Positions 1 to 12,370 of a stretch of DNA of 64,000 nt are shown in pieces. The stretch covers positions 36,891,705-36,955,704 of the forward strand of contig NC_052131.2 of NCBI RefSeq assembly GCF_016086655.4, read 5' to 3'. Source of the stretch: Lepeophtheirus salmonis. Lineage: Eukaryota; Arthropoda; Copepoda; Siphonostomatoida; Caligidae. Below the pieces are notes generated by a model, which did not search any database, was not told where the DNA came from, and saw nothing but the letters and a program-made list of their open reading frames with translations. Position 1 is the stretch's first letter. Every line of letters begins with the position of its first letter. Made by a program: the position numbers and the translations under genes.

Positions 1-292
1 AAAAGTTCGGAAACAGCTTTATTTTCAATCAAGACGAAGCTAAGACACAGACCTTCCTGAGAGACAACTTACCGGACTTATGGGACCTCAATATGGGACT
101 GCCCACCTCTCCAGACGTAATCCCCTTTGGACTACTATCTAGAGGGACTGTGCTACTCATCACAGCAGTATTGAGATCGTAGAGGCTTATGCCAAGAAAG
201 AGTAGACCAAGTTCGAGTCTGACTACATAGTCAATGGATTAAGGCCTCGTATTGAGGATATCATTAGAACTGAGGGCTCACATATTGAATAA
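1..292 (+). pseudogene. 3' remnant of a Tc1/mariner-type transposase
   Basis: Frame-broken translation gives a DEAKTQTFLRDNLPDLW-like stretch, then a degenerate 'SPD..P' catalytic-domain segment, and finally SDYIVNGLRPRIEDII before a TAA near 290. These are the typical C-terminal blocks of Tc1/mariner DDE transposases (a 'SPDLNPLDY' region, then a C-terminal 'R.R.E..I...G' end). At least one frameshift and an internal stop separate the blocks. The 5' part lies outside the window. Family membership is recognised by pattern; the exact subfamily is unknown. Confidence 0.7.
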
Positions 293-1828
293 GAGTTGTC
301 CCAAGTATTAATTTCAGATGATTTTGTTTAGTAAATGTCCTCACAAAACCTCTCGTTTAAGTTTTACTCTTGAAAAATTGAAAATAATAATATGTGTACT
401 ACTAGTTAAGATCAACCCTGTATTACTATTACTATTAGGCTGTAAAAATGTTTTCTTTTCTCAAAACATCGCTTTACACCTTGTCTGGGATGCCCAAGGA
501 CTTTTTATTAATTCATGAAATGCCTTATCTGCGATATATAGCGCATGTTGAAAGTCTAGTAAAAATGACAAAATCATCATTTAATAAAAAGATTCAAAAT
601 ATGTTTTTCAAAAAAAAAAAAAAAAAAAAAAATCAAAATTTGTTATTAATATATTCTTAGATTTATTAATTTTAATTTATAATATCGCCCTCAAAGTGTT
701 ACCTCGGTTACACAAAAATGACATATGATTTTGTTTTTATCTGTCGATTCACTCATCTCTAATGATGTAAATGTGTGGCCCATTAATTTGTAGAAAATAG
801 AAGGAATTTTCTATTCCTTAGCAGTTGTCATTATTATTCTAGTCTTGATAAGTGAACATCCTTTCCTAAATAGATTTATTTATATTTAAAAACCTGTATG
901 AACGGTCGTGTGTCCTCATAAAAGACGGAGCGTAACCCTGAGGTTTTGTTGCAGAGCTATAATTGTAAGTCCTTGCTGGACTCAATGGGGATTGGGGATC
1001 GATATCGGAGTAATTCTAGCAAATTTATTTGTTTATATCCTTTTCGACGGTTGTACGTGCCTCCTCTAAACCTTTATGAATGGCATGCAAAGTAAAGAGA
1101 GGACTTGATATAATGAATCCAAAAAAATATGATTTCATAATATTAAAATACTAATAGAATAAGCCTTGGTTTCAGAGGTAATCAAGGAATCAATCAAATC
1201 GTTCTACTTGACTCATAATAGTTAAAAAGAAGTCCTATAAGGTTCATTATTAATAATTAAGAGTATTTATCTTGAACTTGAGTTTGTCTTTATCATGAAG
1301 CACGTCATACTCCAATGTATGTCACCTTATAAGTATGAATAAATAAAAATATAATCTCTTTATATTTCATAGAGACTTTTCATGCCTTATAAGTCTCATA
1401 TGACTCTATTTAAGTCTATTTATACACTATTATTACAAAAAGTACGCGGTACATATAGACATTGCCCGTTTTAATAATCATATTTCACTCATAGAATTTT
1501 GAAAGGACATGATATTGGGTCATTTGTAAAATTATGACCCAATAATCGTTATCAAATAAGTATTTAATTAGTCAAATGAATGTACGTTTTTTGTTCTTGT
1601 TTTTGCTATTTTTGTTTTTGTAGAGAAGAATACGAAAGATTAGAGTTAAGTAATGAATATTTTACAGACACACAAAAATTGCTTACATAATTTTACATAC
1701 ATATATTTATAAAACAAACAAACGTTGTCACAAGTCATTAACAAATAAAAGCATTACAAAAACTTATATTTTGTAATTTTTTTGTAAAAAATAAAATGCG
1801 AAAGAGAGAATAATTAAATAAAGTCATT
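293..1828. other. AT-rich intergenic sequence
   Basis: No convincing coding exon. There is a long poly(A) run near 610-630. A short stretch around 895-1010 (beginning near 'gaacggtcgtgtgtcctca') resembles the end of the dispersed repeat at 23.34-23.46 kb. The two short open frames here are low-complexity. Confidence 0.5.
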
Positions 1829-4584
1829 TTAGGTAAGATTTTCCTCCCCTAGTTGTCTTATTCCTTCTAATATCATTTGATTTGTACTATAACCCAATTT
1901 TTGAAGCTTTTTTCCATAACTATCACCAAAGTTCTTTAAAGCATTACATTGACCCTCGATATCATTTTGTAATTGAGATGTTATTTTGGCATCCTCGTTC
2001 TGTTGGGACTCAAGTCTGGACTCTAATAATTTTTGTGCATTCAATGTAAATGAACGAACATCCTACGAAAAAAAAAAAAAAAAATAGTAATACATTATCA
2101 AAGTTCCATTTTGTAAAAATATGTTACCTGAGTTTTGTCATTAAAGGACTGAAGATACTCTGAGGACGTCTCCGATTTTCTTCTTAACCCCCCTTCAAAA
2201 TGTGAATATCTTTTATTAGAGTCATCTTGAAACTTCGATACAAACTCTTTGGATTCGGAGGATATTAACTCAGAGGCCGGATTAATCACTTGAAATCCCT
2301 TTTCAATGCTCTCTACTAAATAGTTTTGTTTCTTCTGAATGAGTGTTGAATCCTGAGATCCAGAGTAGACCATCGACTCAGTCTTTTTGATAGAAGTCTT
2401 AGTATATTTCTCAAGGGATTTCTGCACGGAAGAACTCTCATTACCAATTACACCAATAATATTTAAGGATTCATCCACTGTATTATTACTCTCATCTGCG
2501 TGATGATTAAGTGTCTTTGAGAATATATCTACATGAGATAAAAGTTTATTAAAGTCTTGTTTAAGTATATTATTTGCTTCTTTTGATCGAAATTCTTGAT
2601 CTCTGAGTTTTTGTAAATGCTTATTCCTTGAGGATTCACTCTCTTTAAGGAACTCGAAAAGAGCAGAGTTGAGATCCTTTTGATCCTGTATATACTGCTC
2701 CCATCGATCCAATTGATTTTTAAACTAAAAAAAAAAAAAAGTAGATATCCCCTACTGAAAAAAATATGAACCAAATCGCATACTCACAACAGTATCAATC
2801 TGCATGTTTACTTCTTGAATGACACGCTTTTGATCCAAAATAGAAGAACCAATACCCCTTAGTCCAGGAAGTATTTTCTTTGTTAAATAGTCTTGTAAGT
2901 AATTTTGTTGCTCATCTGCAATGTTTCTTGCAGATTTCATTTGAGAATTGATCCAATCTTGTTCCTGATAAACTCCTTGTGATGCAGCACGCTCCATAGA
3001 AGTGATCACTGCTAGGACTTTTTCATTTGCTAACGTCAATAACTCAGATATATGGGATTTGTCAGTGTTTCTCTCATAGAGTGAACTACTAATAGAGTCT
3101 CTTATTTGGGAACAAAACTTGCTTTGATCACTTAAATGAGATTCAAATTGATCCTCCATGGATTTGTATCTTGAAGCAAACTGTGGACTGAGTGTTCTAT
3201 TTGAAAGACAAAAAGATCAGCATGTTTAAAAGAAAAAAAAACTTCACAGGTTGAAATGAAAGTTAAACAATTATTTCAACGTTTCATAAATGAGTAGTCA
3301 GTCAAAACATTTTGATACTTTAATCCGTTTAATTAATTGCAAAATAAAGGTAGACAAGATTATCTTATTATTGGCAGGAAGTTTGCAGACTTTTTATGTG
3401 CATTTATGCAATACTTCTGCGATCATTAGGAACTTATTTTATGCAAATAAGCAATTTTAATTATGAAAATGCATGAAAACAAATTTCAATTTGATAAACA
3501 ATGTATTTAGTAGAATAATTCAACTGAAGTTACAAATGTTACAATATAATATTCACTCGATGACATTTCTGAAAGACTTCCAAAATATTTAACTCAAATT
3601 TTATCAAAATTCCTTCTTTAAATAATAATTAATCAATAAATAATTTCCATTGTATCTACAAAAAGACAAGTTATTGAGTAGCAATATCTTAAAAGTAAGG
3701 ATTAATTGTTCCTACAAATTGCCATTTTAATTTTTTTTCCTGATACATGCATAAATGCATTAGAAAGAGTACTTAATGCATTTAACTCAGAATTAAAAAC
3801 AAATATGACTCTTCATACAAAAAGTGTAGGGATAATTATTAAGGTCAGGATCTACAGTGAAGTTTTAATCAATTTTACACTTGCATGCACAACGAAAAAC
3901 CGGCACATACCTATTTTCCTTGGTTTTCAACCTTTCTTGCTTCACAGATTCATCTGAGAGGAAGTATTTGACTCCATCCCCCTTCCACTTACATTTAGTT
4001 TCAATATCTCGAAGCTCAAGCCTTTTAAGATGTGAGTGAGTACAAGTGAGGATCTTATAGGATCTATCACGTTCCTTTTTGGCTTCAAATAGTTGATTCT
4101 GTGTATCTTTGTATAAGCCCTGGAATAAATGAGGATGTTTGAGATTGTTCTATGAATATACATGAGTATAAAAAGGAGAAACCTGAATCCTATCATTTTC
4201 AACCTCGAGAAATGCAAGTCTAAGGGATAGATTGGCATTCTCATTCGAGTTATAGCTGGAGGCAAAGGTTGACCTCTCTTCTTTAGGGTTAAAGTACATA
4301 TAAAATAAAAGTACCAATGCACAAAAGCCTATGAAAGTGACGAGTATAGAGAGGAGACTAACAGTCCAAAAATGTCCTGATCGTTTTGATCTCCATGATA
4401 AAAAATTTCCCGTCGTTCCTTTCTCGCGAAGCACTACCAAACTCTCTGGTGGTCTAGGTCTTTGGAGGGGTATCTCTTCATCCTTGTTAGGCTCGTATAA
4501 GTCGTCATGATAGAGAAGATCTGGTCGTTGATGTTCATCATACACAACACCTAGTCGATGACTATTTTTCTTAGCACTCTGCAT
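1829..4584 (-). CDS. Type II single-pass membrane protein with long coiled-coil-like ectodomain
   Basis: Unrecognised gene, modelled as five exons: 4584-4183, 4119-3911, 3187-2788, 2724-2128 and 2062-1829. The sum is 1842 nt (613 residues plus TAA) and all phases agree. Donors and acceptors are GT-AG (donors GTTTCT, GTATGT, GTGAGT, GTAACA). Residues 1-70 are polar and presumably cytosolic, 71-97 form one strongly hydrophobic segment (VSLLSILVTFIGFCALVLLF), and positive charges just before it favour N-in topology. The rest is almost wholly charged and helical, rich in E, K, Q and S with Leu spacing typical of coiled coils, and has few cysteines. The acceptor at 3187 was chosen because it alone keeps phase; a stronger-looking AG seven bases downstream would break the frame. 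Alternative: two separate genes, one ending at 3865 by reading through exon 2 (218 residues) and one starting at the ATG at 3159. The tail vaguely resembles kinesin-5 tails but no motor domain is present. Confidence 0.6.
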
Positions 4585-5632
4585 TCCTACTCTGCTTTTG
4601 ACTGAATGAAATGAGGAATAAGGAACGTGTGCGAAGCTTGCCCGCCCATTTTGACAAATTGTGTACGAACTCCAGTCATAGAATGCTTTTGTTATTATTC
4701 TATTAAATACACGTTACTGGAACAATGTGTTATGTGAACAATCTGCATTCATAGGTGGGAGCGAGGACAAAATATGGACAAATTGCAATAGACGTGCATT
4801 TCTCATTTAGTATTCATTGTCCCATGTTCAACTCTTGATAAAATGCAATTTATTCACCCTACCAAGAATTTCTCACAAATAAAATATAAAACTCTGAGTA
4901 CCTCAACTCAAGTCACACTTTCTGCCTATCATCAATCATAACTTCATGACATTGACGTCGAGTCTTCTCATAAAATTATCCCAACAGGCCTTGATCCTGA
5001 TGACGATTCCATCATCTTTCTTTCTTTCATTTTCAATCCAACAAACATTTATCAATTTCTCTCAGTCGAATGTGTGTTTGTATTTTTAGTCAAAAATAAA
5101 TGCAAATTAATGACGGATCTGTCTGCTCAAAATCAAATTCTCAATTAAATAAAATGATTCAATTACTCACGAAGGAGGAATGCAAAATGTATTTGAAAAA
5201 CAATGAATTTATAACTAAGTTCAAAGAATATTATATTTGTTTTTTAACAATTACATACATATTTCCAACTTACTTTAAGAATGATTTCAGTCCATATCTT
5301 TCAACATCCACAATTATTAGACAAACAGAAAATAAGCCCTCACTTTGTTTTGAAGTTTAGAAAACAATATTCCGATGAACCGTAATAGTATTATCAATTA
5401 TCATCTCTCTTTGCTCTTAATATTTCACTAACAAATACAATTAAGTGTCACACTGTGGCCATGTCGATTATAATGTATCATAACAGTGCATTCCTCACGT
5501 ACGAGCCACCAAGAGAATTTAATAAACCCATTTGTTATACTCAAGATATGGATTTTCAGTAAAAATAAAACAAGGAAAGACCTCATTTTAGTTGGTAGTT
5601 AGTCAATTTTGGAATTATTACTCAATTATGAG
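4585..5632. other. Upstream region of the coiled-coil membrane gene; no other gene seen
   Basis: Should contain the promoter and 5' leader of the minus-strand gene starting at 4584, but no clear TATA box was found. An 86-codon frame at 5100-5360 (+) has low-complexity composition, no flanking splice signals and no recognisable motif, so it is not called. Confidence 0.4.
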
Positions 5633-6562
5633 GGGGCGTCCCCAGAAGGTGGGCTGGAGTGGCTGTAGTCATTCGCCCCCCTCCCCAAATTCAAAAAAAA
5701 TATTTCTTTAAATTTTTTACTAAAAATACTATGAACTTTTGAAGTTTTTTTCCAAAAAATTTCATTTTTTTTTTGCAAATAGCTGTGGATGTCTGAAATT
5801 TTTTTCGAAAGAATTTAATATTTGAATTTTTTTTCTTCATATAATTTAATCTTTGAAATTTTGTTCTTTTTCATTAAAATTTAATCCTTGTGAACACCTG
5901 TGATCTTTTGAAATTAACAAAAAATAATTTTTTTGAACAGCTGTGGATTTTTGAAATTTTTATGCAAAAAATGCAATTTTTTTGTGAATAACTATGGATT
6001 TTGAATTTATTTTTTCCAAAAAAATCAATATTTAAAGGTTAATTTTGGATTCTTTCTTTCAAAAAGTAAAATTTTTGTAACTTAAGCTAAGAATTTTTCG
6101 ATTTTTTTTCGAAAAATTTAATTTTTTGTCAACAACTGGGAACTTCGGAAAAAAAATTACCTTTTCATTAGGAGCTTTGAATTTTTGAAAAAAAATCAAT
6201 TTTTGGTGAATAGCTATGGATTTTAAACTTTTTTCCACAAAATTAAATATTTAAAATTTAATTTTCGAAATGTTTCGTTAATGCCTACGGGTTTTTGAAA
6301 CTTTTTCAAAAAAATTTTTGGATTTTTTTCACAAAAAAATCTATAACTATTAATAGAAAATTGATTTGTTTTGCAAAAAAATAGAACAATTAACTTATTG
6401 GAAAAAAAATAGAACAATTTAATTTTTTTAGAAAAAAAATTTGAAAAATAAATTAAATTTTAAATATCCAATTTTTGGAAAAAAAAATGAAATATTACTT
6501 TTTCTAGTAAAAAAGAAAAATTCCTACAGCCCCTCCAGCTTACCCTGTGTGAACACCCCTAA
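5633..6562. mobile_element. Foldback-like AT-rich element with GC-rich inverted ends
   Basis: The left end (5633-5675) carries 'gggcgtccccagaag' followed by 'gggctggagtggctgtag'. The right end (about 6520-6560) read in reverse complement gives 'gctggaggggctgtagg' preceded by 'aggggtgttcacacaggg', so the termini form an imperfect inverted repeat of about 35 bases. The 800-base interior is an irregular array of a 30-45-base unit around 'agctatggatttttgaaat' and 'ttttccaaaaaatttaat', which can itself fold back. Related blocks occur at 18.2-18.8, 33.5-34.5, 45.2-45.5 and 48.0-48.5 kb. No coding capacity. The element class is inferred from structure. Confidence 0.6.
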
Positions 6563-7259
6563 AAAATAATAAAAAATATATTAATTGAATAAAATAAGAG
6601 GTTTATTTTGGCTCAATTAGTTCAATTAAACTGAATCGATATATTGATGATAAACTAGAACTCATAATAAGGAATACACCTGTAAAATGTGTTTACAATA
6701 ATCATTAAATGGCCAATATATGTATGTTCGTAAACTTTTCACGAAATGGACAGGTAGGTACATTACATTATAATCTATTTCTCCTGCATTAAATTCAAAT
6801 AACTAAATTTACTTTTTTTAAACTATGTAGAGCTTTATTTTACCTGGGTAAGAAGCACATAATATGTAATAATAAATATGACTACGTTTGGAAAGCAAAA
6901 CATTCCCATGAGAGAAGGGGAGCTGAAGAAAATCTTAAATTGTTGAAAGATTGGTGATGAGGATATTAGGGTGTTGGATATGAGTATTACTTGAGCTCAA
7001 AATAAAAAATTTCTCGACTTCTCTAAAGCCAACAATTTTCTGAAAATTTAATCGAAATATTTTTGTGGGATTTGTACTTTACTTGTGCTTGAATAATCAC
7101 AAAAAATCCAACAATTCCAGTAATAATTAGTCAAATTATTAGAAATGGAGCAACCCATAGTAAAGTGACCAACTCGTTCTGAAAAAGTTATTTGACCAAA
7201 ATCAGTGTGCATGAGTTCGAATTCCGGCCCTCATAAATAAGGAAAAATTTATAACACAT
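6563..7259. other. AT-rich sequence, no gene
   Basis: No exon, RNA gene or clear repeat recognised. A 'gttcgaattcc' at about 7213 resembles a Pol III B box, but no matching A box or cloverleaf surrounds it. Confidence 0.4.
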
Positions 7260-8000
7260 GGTTCTGTTCTTTGGTCCCTCATCTTTTCTATACAGTCTCA
7301 GTTTTGATAACAGGCACTTAAAACAAGGGGCGTCGTTAGAAAATTCAGGTCCAGAAAATGATATGAAATACCAAAGGGCCCTCAGCCAATTTTATGCAGA
7401 GTGTGCATTACCCCAAGTTCCAGTAGGGGCTCTGAAAACTAAGGTTGCTTAAGACAATGGTACACATGTTTTGTATAAAGGGGACCTCAGCTAAACATGT
7501 ATTATTGTAGGGGAGCCTTGGCATAGTGAAGTTAGGGAAACCCTGGCTTAAGAAATATTATAGTTATCATATTATAGGTCACCAACAAACTTAGTAGCGG
7601 AACTGGATCCATAATCTACCCCAGCCCTTTCCTCTTCTATCTGATGCCTAAAACCACTTTCCCAGATCCATAAGAAGCCCTTAGGTATTTGGAACTCATA
7701 TAATAATGGAGGAATATTATATAACAAACTATTCTCGAAACCTTTCATTTACGTAAAATAATGTAGATGGAATATTAAAAGGTTATAAATATACTAAAAA
7801 ATTCAACAAACGAAAATAAACAACCGAACCCAGACCAATAAGTAGTATATTGCAGTCTCGGTTCAACTTTGTCGGTTCAAGTTGCAGAACTGGGACTGTT
7901 TGAACCGCTAGACCGATAAGGGAACAAACTTGAAAAGTCCCGGGCTTAAAAAAGAAAACACGTTTTTTTTTGCTCAAAATCGGCTATTTTGATATGTTTA
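7260..8000 (+). repeat. Copy of a dispersed 'TCGGTTC-ended' repeat family
   Basis: Segments such as 'aaaacaaggggcgtcg', 'actaaggttgcttaag' and 'gggacctcagctaaa' recur in the same order at 31.64-31.96 kb (+) and reversed at 50.7-50.2 kb. The 7560-7980 half is matched in reverse at 50.23-49.81 kb. The outer parts contain repeated 'cggttc' motifs in opposite orientation (7850-7920 here; 31.55-31.68 kb at the other end), as expected for subterminal repeats of a DNA transposon. The short frame at 7258-7452 is part of the repeat and is not called as a gene. Confidence 0.6.
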
Positions 8001-8384
8001 TTATTTATTTATTTTCACTTTATGGTCTGGAGTCCCCATAATAGTTTTCAAGCCATTGCTTAGCTTAAACGATGTTTTTTTATCACATCAAAAAGCAGTG
8101 TTAAATTAAAACACAAAATTGTTTTTGATCCCATGTTTTGGAAATAGCAAAAGTAGAGTCACAGTTAGGACAATAACTCTTTTGAAGGTTGGTAGTTACT
8201 GAAAATGAAGATAATTTATTTTAAAAAAATAGCACCATCTAGGGGGGAAGCCTGGAACTTTTTAGCCCATGTTTTATAATAGTCTGTATATTTATAGATC
8301 AGATGGATTAATTTAAGTACAAAAATATCTATTTATAAGTTATACCTAATCGGTGGTGATGGAGATTAGTGTTGCGCGTTAGTC

Positions 8385-8650
8385 CTTATTTATTCGATCC
8401 TGTACATTCTTAGGTCCGGTTCTACCAGTCCTTGGGACTTTTCTTAAAGATTGTCAGTCATTTGGGCCGTCATTACTGCTGTAACTGATTTAAATAAGAA
8501 GAAGTAAAGTTGAGTCATTAAGGACCAAACTTTAAAAGTTTAAGGAATGATATGCATGACTGAACTGGAGCTGACTTAGACTAAACTGGACGGCACTTGA
8601 GTCTTCAGTCCTCAAAAAAGGACTGATACGAAACTAATGAAAATCGCGTG
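8385..8650. repeat. Dispersed repeat with 'gtcctt/ggactg' motifs
   Basis: Contains 'cttaggtccggttctaccagt' and several 'actgga/tccagt'-like words. Similar words occur near 15.75-15.80 kb ('ggtccggtccagctcagtcc') and, reversed, near 17.73-17.80 kb. It is probably one end of a nonautonomous element. Boundaries are approximate. Confidence 0.35.
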
Positions 8651-8684
8651 TAATTTGGGCAAGTTAAATCAAGAAACCAAAAAT

Positions 8685-9020
8685 CAACGTGGTAACCCTG
8701 ACAATTTGAAGAATGTTATGGAAGAGAGTAGCTTAGCAGTCATCACGTTACATTAGATCAGCTACAATCAGCTGTGACGAGGGAGGAGGGGGAGAAGGAA
8801 ATAAAAATGTACATTTGCAATAATTACTCCAATGATGATCCTCAATTCTACTCTGAATCCAACAAGGACTTCCAATAATTATAACTTCACAATAAATCCT
8901 CAAGGTTACTCACTGTCTTTTATAAGCACAAACGAATGTTTAATCAGGTTTTGAATATAATTGAATGTAGTAGAAAATGAAGTTCACTACTCAGGAGCTC
9001 AATCAATATAACAACAGCTT
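8685..9020 (+). repeat. Dispersed repeat 'gtaaccctgacaatttgaag' family, copy 1
   Basis: The opening 'gtaaccctgacaatttgaag' and the later 'atcagctacaatcagctgtg' are matched in the same orientation at 22.37-22.81 kb, at 22.98-23.11 kb, and in shorter form at 31.28-31.50 kb. Each copy includes a 'ctcaattctactctga' segment and a 'ccaacaaggact' segment. No coding potential. Class unknown. Confidence 0.55.
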
Positions 9021-11436
9021 CAGATAAAAAAAAAGCATTAGTCATCATTTAGATTACCGATTCCAAACAAATGAGAGAATTAAAAAATACACATGATTCA
9101 CATGACTACTAATCGTCATTTCTCCATCGAGAATAGGGAAGTATTACTAGTGATACTCAAGAGTTAAAAAAAAATCATACTTGGTTATGAGGAAATTCGT
9201 AAAAACTTGAACTTGACTAAAATCAAACACATATTTTAGGTCTGTACTTAATTATCCATCTTTGATCTTTGTAATTGTATTTAAACAGTATAGACATTAA
9301 TAATTAATACATATGCAAATATCTAAATGATATATATGTATGTATATTGTATCTTTCAAAAAATCGCATAATGTAAACACAAAGTACCTTAATCTGCACT
9401 CATTTTTCAATTATCAATGAATGCTTATGAGCAAAACTGTACGTTTTGATTATATGTTTTTGATGATACCTCCTCTGACATTGATTCATTTATAGTCGTT
9501 ATTGTAGCTGTTGAAGTCATTTGTGCCTCACATCAATTATTGCTCATACATATGTATATTTTCATATCGTCTTAACCTATTTTTGAAGAAGTCAAATAAA
9601 TACACACTCTCGTAAATATTATAAAGAGAATAGACATTCCTGAGGGAGAAGAATTGGGGAAATGATAATCATTGCTACTTCCCCAGTATTGTATGTATAT
9701 ATGGACGTACTTCGTTCATTCCTCCCGTCCACACTAGACATACATGAATACTTATCTATTCATTTATTTTTAATTATTACACGTTTATTTGCGTCAAGAA
9801 TTTTAATTGGAGCAGGATTACAAATTTGTGCAATTTGTGAATAATATAAACTAAAGAGACTCTGAGTAAAGAGGGGGAAGGATTATCCCCATGAACTCTG
9901 ATGAGATGTCCTAAATTTGTAGCTCACCCCTGTTAATGATTAACATTACCTTCACCTTTGAATTGGTTGTAAAATAAGAGCCGACATGGCACTAACTAGG
10001 GGCTCCTACTTGAAAAAGTGTGTTATATTGATATATGTAAATAAAATATGAAAAAAAAAAAACTTGAAACGGTTTCTATATTTTGTATCGGTTTAGAAAT
10101 TTATTTAAGCAATCATTTTTACGTTAATCTATCCTATATATTATATAGAGTTGGTTAAAAGAAGTATTTGGAAGAGGAATTCTTCTCTCGAAATCCATTT
10201 GTATTACTATAATCCAAGAAAAGCAAACGTAATATTGATCTACTGTGATTCTCCTGGAATCCCAAGAAGCACCCAAATTGTCTCGAAATCCCAGGATAAC
10301 CAAACCGGCAATCCCTTGTCTAAACATAAATTGAAGGAAGGTCAAGTATATCCTTCGATGTACAGACACATTAGGATGATGCTTATTTTTAAAATGTTTG
10401 AAATATCAGATCATGAGAGTCTCAAAATGTTTCTTTTAACGCAACAACGCCTTAAATGATTTGAAATTGTACACTTTTTTTAGAAGGACAATTTGTGTTT
10501 GTGGTGATACTTTCTATTTAGCACATATGACAGCTTTTCCTTTTTAAATAAGAAATTTAGTTCAAGAAAATCTCTATCAGCAATATTTCATAAGTTTTTA
10601 TGAAAATTTTGTATTTATATTTCAAAAAAAATTTAGTAGAAGTCACTTTTATATAAAAATGATATCGGAGGTCATTTGACACAGAAGGATACGACGAGTT
10701 AAATACTATAAATGTATTATTCTACTATTACTAAAATATTGTTTTAAATGGTTCAAAATTATCCAATGATATCTATAGATTAAAAGACACATTTTGAGTC
10801 CCTAAGGATATGATATTTCGAACATTTAAAAAATTAGCTCCATCCTAATTTTGATCCTATGTATATTAAACGCTAATCATAGTACATAGATTTGATGACT
10901 TTTTGAAACCCACAATTTCCATTGATTAAAATACAATAGACAACAATATGTAAATATCATTTTTATACATATATAAGATGTCATTACTATTTATGGATAC
11001 ATTTGTATATTCATGACATTGTAGTCCTAATAAGTTAAGAAAGGACTGTTGTCAGGAGAAACATTACGAAAATATAGATTGTATAGCCTATTCAAACATC
11101 TAAATAAGTATTCTAGACATAAATCCATAAAAATACATACTTTTCATTGATTTTTACTCATTTAACTTAAGTTAGCAAATTTAAAATAACGTATTTTCGA
11201 TGATATTAGGGGCGTTGTTGAAATTTGGATAATTATAATAGAGAGCAAGGAATAAAAAAATATATAAGAATAATTGATAATTCTTCTCATCAGCTGACAA
11301 ACTGTTTGTATATACACCCCCCCCACAAATGGCCTCACAAATGGACAAATCAATCGAGATTGACGCTCAACTTTGCATGGAACACACTATAACATACAAG
11401 GTCCATAAAAAGTTCTGTTGAATTTTTATTAGAGTA
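9021..11436. other. AT-rich intergenic sequence, no supported gene
   Basis: Opposing frames at 10124-10369 (-) and 10151-10459 (+) overlap, lack splice context, and encode no recognisable motif. No tRNA or clear transposase was seen. A run of cytosines lies near 11320. Confidence 0.4.
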
Positions 11437-12035
11437 CTAAAAATATAATTTGTATATAATTATAGGATTATACATGTTCCAAAAACATGTGACATACCTT
11501 TCATTCGAAATGGTCACCCTTAGCCTAGGCCAGAGCCTAAAGTATCTCTGGAAAGGAGTTGCATGTTCCATGCACCTTATCCCAGGGATGGAGTCCCAGG
11601 TAGCCACCAGTTTGGCCTCCAAGTTGTCCAGATTCTTGCAGGGGTCACAAAGTTGGGAGCCGTCCCATTCCTCAGCTACTGAAGAATGACCTTGACCTTG
11701 CTTGGCAGGTGTTGTTTCCTCTTCAATTTGTAAGGATACGTCCCTAGGTTATCTCGGATAAGGTATCTCATTGTTGTTACCCCCATGTTGAAATGCTTGG
11801 TCATCTTGGGGAGGTTCCTTCTGGTATTTTGTTCAATCCTTGACTTTACTGCGTCCTTTTTGACCTTGGTTTGCCTGAACTGGGTCTCTCCTTGATAGAT
11901 TGAGTCTCTTTGTAGCTCTCAACAGTTCTCTTGATGAGCATGTGGTAGATCTCCAGGTTCTTCAGGTTCCTCAAGATGCCTGGTTGAGATTTGCCCTTCA
12001 AGTACTCTTTGATGACTCTCTCTTGGCTTCCATTG
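11437..12035 (-). pseudogene. Degenerate Tc1-like transposase
   Basis: Read on the minus strand from the ATG at about 12033, broken frames give a helix-turn-helix-like N-terminal segment (VIKEYLKGKSQPGILRNLKN), then IEQNTRRNLPKMTKHFNMGV, which matches the second DNA-binding helix block of Tc1/mariner transposases, then KLKRKQHLPSKVKVILQ, then jump to LEAKLVATWDSIPG near 11610. The central catalytic part is deleted, and several stops and frameshifts are present. It is a dead copy. Confidence 0.7.
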
Positions 12036-12229
12036 TGGTTAACAAAACTGTTATTTTATTCAAAACTGTTTGTTCTGACCTAGTTTCGACGCAACTAGAG
12101 TTTAAATTTAATAAAAAGCAACCTTAGATATAATTATATTATATAAAGTTAATTTAATAGGACTTTCCGTGGACCTTCTAATCATAACCCTGATTTCATT
12201 ATATACCTACATATTTTACCTCCAAAAAG

Positions 12230-12370
12230 AGATTAATGGTTTTTGAAAAAAAATTTTTTTCCACAAAATTAAATTATGTGTCAATAGTTGTAGATTTTGA
12301 AGAAAAAATAATATCAAATTGTACATTTGAAATTTTTTTCCTAAAAATTTTATTTTTTTAAAGAAAAATT
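12230..12370. repeat. Short fragment of the AT-rich foldback-type array
   Basis: Contains the characteristic 'ttttttccacaaaattaaa', 'caatagttgtagatttt' and 'gaaatttttttcctaaaaat' words of the array at 5.6-6.5 kb. No inverted ends are visible. Confidence 0.45.

Noticed and set aside
1829..3187. Kinesin-5 (KIF11/KLP61F) tail
   Set aside because: The Ser/Glu-rich helical tail looks superficially similar, but there is no motor domain upstream and the exons join in phase to a membrane anchor. No specific motif supports kinesin.
5690..6530. Centromeric-type satellite
   Set aside because: Units are irregular, the blocks are short and dispersed, and GC-rich inverted ends bound the array.
7205..7230. 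tRNA B box
   Set aside because: Isolated 'gttcgaattcc' with no cloverleaf around it.
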